In this document: positions 38,800-45,819 of the stretch, piece by piece | Layout: each line of letters begins with the position of its first letter | Numbering within the stretch: the first letter of the stretch is position 1 | NCBI GenBank assembly: GCA_013306675.1 | Contig: JABLUY010000268.1 | Location: 1-45,819 of the forward strand | Source: Thraustochytrium sp. TN22 | Taxonomy: Eukaryota; Sar; Bigyra; Thraustochytrida; Thraustochytriidae | DNA: 45,819 bases | Direction of reading: 5' to 3' | Made by a program: the position numbers and the translations under genes | Notes under the pieces: generated by a model | What the model saw: only the letters and a program-made list of their open reading frames with translations | Databases searched by the model: none | What the model was told of the DNA's origin: nothing

Positions 38800-40443
38800 A
38801 TGGAGTGCTCGGCGGACGCAGACTGCGAGGGCTCGCGCGTGTGCTACAGCGCGGCGCTCTCGTGGGTCGGGCAGGACGAGGGCTCGTGCGAGTGCTCGGC
38901 GTACTATGGGTGGATCGGGGAGGACTGCGAGGCGTTCGGGACGGGCACGGCGGTGTACATGGGCATGGTGACGGCGACCATGGCGCTGGCGACGGTGGCG
39001 TTTGTGCACAACGCGGTGGCGCTCGGGAGGCTGCTGCAGATCCCGGCGCAACGCAAGTGGGACGTGTCCACGGCCACGCTCTCGTTCACCTTCGTGGCGC
39101 TGCTGAGCATCGTGCTGTGGCGGGCGTGCACCATGGCGGTGCTGCTGACGCCGGCGAGGCACGAGCACAACGCAGCGTTCACGGAGGACAAGCTGCACAC
39201 GGGCCACCTGGTGGAGGTGGTCTTTGTCTTCTTCGCGTGCGCCTTTGGCATGATGGCGGCGCTCAATGTGTCGCTCTTCTGGCTCGAGGTGGCGCGCAAG
39301 TCGGCGCGCCTCCTGGTCAACACGGACGACACGCTCTGGGGCGGCTTCGCCAAGCACGTCTACCTCCTGGAGGGGCTCTTCTTGCTCGTGACGATCATCG
39401 GCGCCACGCAGGCGTCCATGGCGCTGGCCGTCACGCTCAGCTTGCCCTTTATCGTCGTGGTGGGCGTCTCGTACGCGTACGGCATGCGCCGCATGAACGG
39501 CCTCATCACCAAGCTCGGGGACGCCATCGAGGAAGACCGCGCGCTGGCCGAGGCCATGCAGTCGCGCCGCCTGCGCATGCGCAAGGCGTCCTCGGCGCCG
39601 GCACGCAGCTACAGTTTCGCGGGCGATCCGCCCGACCTCGGGCCGGACGGCCAGCGCGTCTCGCTCGGGCCGGGCGCGGCCGCCCTGCTGATTCCGCCAC
39701 CGCCGGAGCCGGCCTCGGGGCCTAGCGCGCTGCGCGTCAGCGCCAACATCGCCAAGGAGGCGCTCGTCGCGGTCGGCGTGCAGGTCGGCTCCACGCTGCG
39801 CCAGGCGGGCCAGAAGATCCGCGAGCGCGTTCCCTCGCTCGACAAGCTCTCCCCAAACCAGCGCCAGGCGCGCCGCAACGAGTACTACGCGCTGCTGCGC
39901 AAGGTTCGCCGCACTGCCGGCCTCATGCTCGCCTTCGGCACCCTGCTGCTGATTAGCTCAGCCATCTACGGCTTCATTGGCGTCGCCGTGGGCGAGCGCG
40001 AAGTCTGCCGCCCGGGCACGCCCGTCTGTGTGCTCAGCGTCACCATCGAGCTCATCGCCTTCTTTCTGCTCGCCTGCGTCTCCGCCGTCGAGTTTGATGT
40101 GTACGAGAACACCACGCGCATTGTCCGGCGACACTATATCGAGAGCTCCGCGGCCTCTGAGATCAGCTCGCACTCGTCGCGCGTCGGCTTGGAGGAGAAC
40201 TTTCGCGACTCCAGGGCACTGGGCCTTCCATACACCGCCGGGCGGCCCGTGTCCGCCCGCATGTACGCCTCGCCGCGCCGCTCACGCGTTGACCCGCCCG
40301 TTGCGCCTCCGCGCGAGCCGCGGCCGGAGTCCTTGCACGCGGCGCCGCCCCCGCTGCCGTACAGGAACTCCATTCACAGCCCGGGCAGGGAGAACCGCGA
40401 TTCGGCCATTGAGAGGGGTTCCAACAAGCGGGTCAGCTTCTAG
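38800..40443 (+). CDS. EGF-like/7TM protein, member B
   Basis: The protein has 547 residues starting at ATG 38800 (MECSADADCEG). Six cysteines (C3, C9, C15, C30, C32, C43), ending CECSAYYGWIGEDC, repeat the EGF-like pattern of member A. Seven hydrophobic helices follow, at about 50-75, 88-113, 130-155, 183-205, 208-230, 370-393 and 408-432. Shared blocks with member A are LWRACTMAVLLTP, VSYAYG, RKVRRTAGL and CVLSVTIEL. The loop between helices 5 and 6 is longer (about 140 residues) and the C-terminal tail is about 110 residues, Pro/Ser/Arg-rich, ending ERGSNKRVSF. It has no signal peptide and no introns. The last codons and the 3' flank are part of a three-copy tandem repeat. Function unknown; a receptor or channel-like role is only a guess. 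Confidence 0.82.
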   Translation: MECSADADCEGSRVCYSAALSWVGQDEGSCECSAYYGWIGEDCEAFGTGTAVYMGMVTATMALATVAFVHNAVALGRLLQIPAQRKWDVSTATLSFTFVALLSIVLWRACTMAVLLTPARHEHNAAFTEDKLHTGHLVEVVFVFFACAFGMMAALNVSLFWLEVARKSARLLVNTDDTLWGGFAKHVYLLEGLFLLVTIIGATQASMALAVTLSLPFIVVVGVSYAYGMRRMNGLITKLGDAIEEDRALAEAMQSRRLRMRKASSAPARSYSFAGDPPDLGPDGQRVSLGPGAAALLIPPPPEPASGPSALRVSANIAKEALVAVGVQVGSTLRQAGQKIRERVPSLDKLSPNQRQARRNEYYALLRKVRRTAGLMLAFGTLLLISSAIYGFIGVAVGEREVCRPGTPVCVLSVTIELIAFFLLACVSAVEFDVYENTTRIVRRHYIESSAASEISSHSSRVGLEENFRDSRALGLPYTAGRPVSARMYASPRRSRVDPPVAPPREPRPESLHAAPPPLPYRNSIHSPGRENRDSAIERGSNKRVSF

Positions 40444-40920
40444 TTTATCGCGGACGTCGCTGGTCTCCAATTTCTTCAGGCCGAATCAGGCGACGTGTGT
40501 TGTGTTACCTAAAAACTACTTGAATACCATTGAACAGATGTTGACTCGTCACGTGCATTGGCCGTTTTGCTCGTCGCCTTCAATTCGGCCATCGAGAGGG
40601 GTTCCAACAAGCGGGTCAGCTTCTTAGGTTTATCGCGGGCGTCGCTGGTCTCTACTTTCTTCTGGGCGATGTGTGTTGTGTTACTTGAATACCATTGAAC
40701 AGATGTTGACGCATCACGTGGATTGGCCGTTTTGCTTGTCGCCTTCGATTCGGCCATCGAGAGAAATTCCAACAAGCGGGTCAGCTTCTAAGGTTTCTTG
40801 CGGACGTCGCTGGTCTCCACTTTCTTCAGGCGATGTGTGTTGTGTTACCTAAAAACTACTTGAATACCATTGAACAGATGCTGACTCATCACGTGCATTG
40901 GCCGTTTTGCTTGTCGCACT
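40401..40920 (+). repeat. Three tandem copies of the gene's 3' end
   Basis: Units begin at about 40401, 40584 and 40749 (183, 165 and about 171 bp). Unit 1 carries the real last codons (SAIERGSNKRVSF and TAG). Units 2 and 3 repeat these codons and the flank (cggacgtcgctggtctcc, gatgtgtgttgtgttac, ttgaataccattgaacagat, cattggccgttttgct). In unit 2 the stop is changed to TTA, in unit 3 it is TAA. Units 2 and 3 lie after the stop and are not expected to be translated. Confidence 0.93.
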
Positions 40921-40955
40921 ACTCCAGTGCTACCCTAAGAGGTATAACCACCACC

Positions 40956-40979
40956 CGGGCTCGCACCCATGCGAGCCCG
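40956..40979. other. Perfect 10-bp hairpin
   Basis: CGGGCTCGCA, loop CCCA, TGCGAGCCCG. It lies 13 bp beyond the stop codon of the coiled-coil gene and after the tandem 3' repeats of EGF-7TM member B, between two convergent genes. Role unknown; a 3' end or transcript-separating element is possible. Confidence 0.6.
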
Positions 40980-40991
40980 AAGGTACGTTAG

Positions 40992-41400
40992 TCAGCTTGT
41001 GTCCCGCGCGCTGCCACGTCTACGCAGGGCGGCCGTCAAGGTGTGCAGCCGCTCCAGCCGCTCCTCAATCGCACGAAACTTGTCCTTGTGGCCGGCCTCC
41101 TGCTCGAGCATCGTGCGCAGCTCGGCTTGCGTCTCGTTCGCCTCGCGGCTAAGCGCCACCAGACGCCCGCGCATCTCGTCCGTCTCCTGCACAGCGCCCT
41201 GCAGAGAAGCCAAGGAGCGCGCCTGCTCCGAGGCCTGGCTCGAAAGCTCGCGCACCTGCGCACGCATGCGCGTCTCCTCCGCTTGCAGGCCGGCGCCCTG
41301 CGCCTCGGCCTCGCGCACGTGCCGACGCAGCGCCGCGACCTTGGCAGCCAGGTCTTTATGCTCCTGTCGCAAGGCGTCGGGCGCGGGCTGGCCGGCATCG

Positions 41401-41441
<41 letters not shown>

Positions 41442-43373
41442 CACTTGGTCCGCGGCGAGGACGGCCAGGGCGCTCCGCAGGGCGTCTGCGTCAGCAGCCA
41501 GCGCGCGCACCTCATTCTCCAAGGCGTCGCGAGCCGCGCGGCGGCTTTCCAGTCGGCCCGAGTCCGCGGAAAGCGCGGTTCTGGCAGCGAGCGCGTCCTC
41601 TTGCGCAGCCGCCGCAGTCTGCTGGGCCTCGGCGACCTTGCGCTCGAGCGCCTGGAGCGCGCGGGTGGCGCCCTCGCTCGGACTCAGGTGCGCGGCCATG
41701 CGCTCCAACGAGGACGAGCGGAAGGCGTGCGCTTCGGTCCTCTCCTCCGCGGCACGCAAGTCCGCCTCAGTGTCCTCAATCGCTTTGCGGAGCGTGGCAA
41801 TCTGATCCTCGAGCTCCGGGATTCGCGCGATGCAACGCGCCGCGTCGGCGCGTTTGGCCGCGGCGGCCGACTTGGCCTTGTTGAGCGCCGCCGTGACCTC
41901 GCGCAGCTCGGTGGCGGCGCGCTGCTGTTCCTGTTCGCGCGCGGCGCGAGACGCCTCGAGGCGCGCCTGGAGGCCCTCGTTCATCGCCTGTGTCTCCTCG
42001 CAGGCTGCGCGCAGCTCCTGCACCTCAGCATCCGCAGCCCCGGTCTGCTCGCGCCTGGCCTCGAGCTGACGCACCTGGTCCGTGGCAGCGCGCAGAAGCT
42101 TGCCCTCGCGCAGGACAGCGTCCGCGGTGCGCACCAGGCTGCCGTGCGCGTTGCGCAGCTCCTTGCGGACCTGCTTGAGCCGCACGCTGGCCTCCAGTGC
42201 AGGCGCCAAGGCGCCGGCGGGCCCGGGCGGCGTGCCCGCGGCCACGTCCTGCATTTCGAGGTCGCGCAAGTCGCTTACGCGCTTGCGCAGGCGAGCCACC
42301 TCGGCGCGCCGCTTGCGCGCAAGCGCCTCCCGCTCGCGCACCGAGGCCTTGGCGTGCCGCAGGCGCTCCAAGATGGCGCGCAGGTCGCTCAGCGACTCCT
42401 CAGCAATCTGGCTGCCCTGACTCGCAGCCCTCGGACGCCGACGCGAGCGGCTCGTGGCGGGCGCCGGCAGGAGCCGCGCAATCTGCCCGCGCACGCTCCT
42501 GAGGGCGGCTTGCGCGCCGCGCTCCTCGGCCTCGCGCTCAGCGAGGCGCGACCGCGCAGCGGCCAGGTCGGCCTGCAAGCGCTCCAGGTCGGCCCGGCTC
42601 TGGTCGCGCGCGCCAGCCAGCTCCTGCCGCGCGGCGCGCAGTTCGCGTGCCAGGCCGGCATTCTCGGCCTCCAGACGCCGAAGGTTGGCGCGCGCCTCGC
42701 TTGCTTGCGCAGCAGACGCCTTTGCGGCACGCCGCGACGCCACTTCCTGCTCCTCGAGGACACGTAGCTTGCCCATCACCACCTCGTTGTCGGTTGCTGC
42801 CATCACCACCTCGTTGTCGGTTGCTGACGGGGAGGACGAGGACGAGGACGAGGACGAGCTTAAGGCTGCAGACTGCTGCTGCGCAGACTGCGGTTGTGAC
42901 ACGGGCAGCGGCATCAGCTGTTGTTCCGGCTGCAGCGCCGCGGGCAGCGGCGTTGCCTGCGCCTCTGGGGAGGCGACCGCGGCAGTGGCCGCGATGCGCT
43001 CCTCGATGAGGCGCAACTGGCGCTCGACGGCCTCATGGCTCTCGCTCGGAGCGCTGGGCCGCGCCAGGGCCTCCAGCTGCTCCCGAATGCGCACCAGCTC
43101 CCGCTGCACGGGCGCCGCGCCCGCGAGGGCGTCCACCGCGCACGCCTTGGCCGCCGCCTGCGCCTGGAGGCGTCCCACCGTGGCCCTGAGCTCCGCGAGC
43201 TCGCCCGCGAGCTTGTGGCCGAGCTTCTCGCCGCCCACGTCCTTTCCACCCGGCGGCGGAGCTGCTGCCGCCTGGCCTGCGCTCCTCGCCGCGCGCCGCA
43301 GCTCCTGGAACGCCGCGCGGCCCCTCCTGAGCTCCGCGAGCGCCGCCTCGTCGCCGCCCGCCGCCGCCGCCAT
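40992..43373 (-). CDS. Long coiled-coil protein
   Basis: The protein has 793 residues starting at ATG 43373 (MAAAAGGDEAALAELRRG). Nearly all of it has heptad-like spacing of Leu/Ala with dense Glu, Arg, Gln and Lys. Predicted coiled-coil stretches are about 8-130, 195-270, 285-600 and 615-785, separated by a Ser/Gln-rich segment (about residues 140-190) and a short Arg-rich break (SRSRRRPRAAS). A run of 12 glutamines written by a CAG repeat (about 41402-41440) follows LAADQVR. No enzyme or membrane motif is visible. Proteins of this build serve as golgin-, centrosome- or basal-body-type scaffolds; sequence composition alone cannot separate these. The frame is open upstream to 43598 without an ATG. 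It diverges from the Rho gene. Confidence 0.8.
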
Positions 43374-44058
43374 GCTCGCGTCGCCGCGCGCCGCAACCGC
43401 CGCCGCGCGCGGCCTCGCCTGGCCGCGCCTGGCCGCGCCTGGCCGCGCCGCGCCGCTCCTCCGCGGCCCGGCGCGCGAGCCGGCCAGCGCGCGCGGCGCG
43501 CCGCCCGCCGCCGCCGCCGCCGCCGCGCCGCCGCGCGCGCGCGCGGCGCAGGTCTGCTCCCGCGCGCGCCGCCCGCCGCGCGACGAGCCTTGCGGCACGA
43601 GCGCTCCGCGCGCATGCTCACGCCATGCCGCGCCGAGGCCACGCCGCGCCGCGCCGCGCCGCGCCGCGCCGCGCCGCGCCGCGCCGTGCCGGGCCCGCGT
43701 CCCTGCGCCGCGCGGCGGAGGTCTGCCTGGCCGCCTGGCCGCCGCGGCGGCGGCCGGGCGTGCTGGGCGGGCTGGGCGGGATGGTGAGCGCGCCTAATCA
43801 ATGGCGACATTGACGGGAGGGCGGCGCGTGCACAGCCCGCCGCGCGCGGCCGCGCGGCAGGCGGCAGAGCCCGTTCGCGCGCGCGCGGGGGGCGGCTGGC
43901 GGCGGCGGCGCGGCTGGCGGGAGGGCCCTCGCGCCTGGTGCTGCGCCTGCGGCTGCGCGCGCGCGGAGCCGCGTCCGCTGGGCCGCGGCGGCGCGAGGCG
44001 GGCGGCGGCACGCGCGCGCGGCGCGCGCGCCAGAGGCGCCCGCGCCGGCCGAGGCGCC
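43374..44058. promoter_or_regulatory. Divergent upstream region, coiled-coil / Rho GTPase
   Basis: These 685 bp lie between two divergent start codons. They are extremely GC-rich, with a (GCCGC)n tract at about 43640-43686. An in-frame ATG at 43801 would extend the Rho protein by 86 Arg/Ala/Gly-rich residues and is not favoured. Confidence 0.45.
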
Positions 44059-44905
44059 ATGGCGGGCGAGGAGGAGCTGACGAGCGTCAAGGTGGTCATC
44101 GTGGGCGACGGCGCCGTGGGCAAGACGAGCCTGCTGATCAGCTACTCCATGGGCCAGTTCCCGCAAGAGTATGTGCCGACGGTCTTTGACAATTTTGAAA
44201 AGGTCATTGAGGTGGACGGGGAGAGGTACCTGATGGCGCTCTGGGACACCGCCGGCCAGGAGGAGTACGACGTAAGTGCAGTGGTGGGCGGGCGGGCAGG
44301 CGTGTGCTGCGTCGAGGCGCGACGCGACGCAGAGCGGCACACGTTCAAGGAGGCGAGGGGCGGACTCGTTCGGCTGGCTGGCAAGACCAACAAGCAAACT
44401 GACCGGAACTTTTGGCCCCGTCGTCGTCGTGCCTGCGTGATGTGATGTGATGGATGTGATGTGATTGCTGCTCGCTTAGCATTTGCGGCCCATCTCGTAC
44501 CCGGAGACGGACATCTTCCTGCTGTGCTTCTCGCTGGCCGGAGACCGGTCGCTGACGAACCTGCAGAGGAAGTGGAAGCCGGAGATCGAGAAGCACTGCC
44601 CCGGCACGCCCTTCATCCTGGTGGGCACCAAGAACGACCTCAAGGACGAGGCTGCCCTGGGGCGGTCCACGGAGGAGCTCGAGGAGCTCGCGGAGGAGAT
44701 GGGCGCGGTTGGCTTCGTCGCCTGCTCATCCAAGGAGATGTACAATGTGGCCAAGGTCTTCGAGCTCGCGGCCGACACCTGCCTGCGCGACCCGCACAAG
44801 CTCGCCCAGCTGCGCGAGGGCAGCGCGCTCACCAAGAAGGCCTCCTCCCCGGAGATGCGCGTCAACGACGCGCAGGACGCCGGCGGCTGCTGCGTGCTTC
44901 AGTAA
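44059..44905 (+). CDS. Rho-family small GTPase (Rac/Cdc42-like)
   Basis: Exons 44059-44271 and 44480-44905 (intron 208 bp, GTAAGT donor, TTAG acceptor, phase 0) give 212 residues. P-loop [10 protein letters not shown], switch [10 protein letters not shown], switch [24 protein letters not shown] (G4) and CSSK (G5, usually CSAL) are present. [20 protein letters not shown] is typical of Rac/Cdc42/Rho and not of Ras or Rab. Between TKNDL and EEMGAV there are about ten fewer residues than in Rac1, which is where the Rho insert helix lies. The protein ends GGCCVLQ; CVLQ is a CaaX box expected to favour farnesyl, whereas most Rac proteins end in Leu and carry geranylgeranyl. Rho GTPases switch actin and membrane traffic at the plasma membrane. 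Confidence 0.94.
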
Positions 44906-45819
44906 GAGAGAAAACGGAGCCGCCCCGCGCCGCGCCCGAGCCACGCTTGCGACTGCTCGCACCCCTGCCACGTGGCCGTCCTCCACTTGACCACCACTCC
45001 CCCACTGGCAAACTAACTAAGCCCTACTCACCGACCGTACGCACTCATCTGGCTCCCGCTGTTCAACTTCTTGCCCGCCTGGCCGCTGAGCGGCGATAAG
45101 CGCACTTCATTCTTGCCTGCCTGCAGCCTGGCAGTGCCTGCCATACCTCCCCCGGCTGACAGTGAGTCGCCTCGACCTCCAACTTGCGCCTCCGCGCACA
45201 ATCCTTGTCTACAAACAGCAAGTTACACCTGCCAGGCCGACCGGGAGTGCAGTGCAGTGCAGCCAGCCAGCCAGCATCGAAGCACGACAACCTCTTGAAC
45301 AGTTGAACTTGAACCACCGCGCCACGCCCCGCACACCGCTGCGAGCGAGCGCAGCGACGCCGCGCTCGACTCGACTCGACTCGACTCGGACACGCCGCTC
45401 TGCCTGCCAGTAGTGCCAGACAGACAGCGACACTGCACTTGGCCGTAAGTTAAGGCCCGTAACTTTAGCCTTTACTGACTGACTAAGCAACCAACTAACT
45501 TATGTAAACCCGCGCGCAAGTGCCAGTGCACGCGCCGGCCTCGCGCCCTCGCTCGCGCAAGCTCTTGACGGCGGCGCGTCCAGCCCGCCCGCGGCGCGCG
45601 ACCCGCAAGCCGCCAACCGCGCCGGCGAGCGCGCAGCGCAGCGCGGCCGGCAGACCTCCCTCCCTCCCTCCGGCGGCGGGCGCGGCGGGCGCGGCGGGCG
45701 GCAGGCGCGCGGCGGGCGGGCGGGCGCCGGCGAGCGCGAGCGCGCCCGAGCCCGGCTGCGCCGGCGTGCACGTGCCGAGCGCGCTCGACCTCCGCGACCT
45801 CGACCTCGCCGCCGCCGCC
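44906..45819. other. Right flank
   Basis: This is the 3' flank of the Rho gene followed by the upstream region of whatever lies beyond the window. It contains (GACTC)n at about 45368-45390, a TAAGTTA/CTAACTTA-rich stretch at about 45445-45506 and an extremely GC-rich end. A plus-strand frame ending SALDLRDLDLAAAA at the very edge could be the start of another gene but has no ATG in view. Confidence 0.35.

Overview
The window is GC-rich nuclear DNA from a eukaryote. It has genes on both strands, short GT-AG introns of about 60-300 bp, and no operons. A 39-residue eL41, UFM1, a peroxisomal bifunctional enzyme ending in SKL, OSCA/TMEM63-like channels, and secreted PAN proteins with PT-rich TREPTLSPT-type repeats together suggest a stramenopile, most like a thraustochytrid (labyrinthulomycete). 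The assignment is an inference from gene content and base composition; no marker gene proves it.

Layout, left to right. Bases 1-2200 hold the last 35 codons of a kinesin-light-chain-like TPR gene and two weak, broken coding-like fragments. Bases 2.2-7.6 kb are compact: eL41 (-), an IMPACT-domain protein with a dynein-stalk-like C-terminus (+), UFM1 (-, with its start codon apparently split by an intron), a TMEM14 protein (+) and a FAD monooxygenase with an N-terminal zinc-knuckle-like motif (-). Bases 8-11.6 kb encode a 1219-residue, mostly disordered protein with two membrane segments (-). Bases 13.85-16.8 kb hold an 11-exon secreted LRR gene (-) in which nearly every LRR is one exon and all introns are phase 2. 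A tandem duplication of about 400 bp follows, then the peroxisomal multifunctional beta-oxidation enzyme (18.3-20.4 kb, -).

Bases 21.2-29.3 kb are a recent tandem duplication of a three-exon OSCA/CSC1-like channel gene (+), introns and flanks included. At 30.1-31.4 kb (-) and 38.8-40.4 kb (+) lie two members of a family with a six-cysteine EGF-like N-terminus and seven membrane segments. Between them is a large secreted protein (PAN, repeat, PAN, repeat, PAN, PAN, vWA; -). The C-terminal codons and 3' flank of the second 7TM gene are present three times in tandem. The right end carries a long coiled-coil protein (-) diverging from a Rho-family GTPase (+) that seems to lack the Rho insert and ends in CVLQ.

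The genes do not form one pathway. A loose theme is surface and membrane biology: LRR protein, PAN-vWA protein, two EGF-7TM proteins, two channels and a Rho GTPase. Intergenic DNA is rich in short tandem repeats, especially 4- and 5-bp units close to start codons. No tRNA, rRNA, CRISPR array or intact mobile element was recognised.
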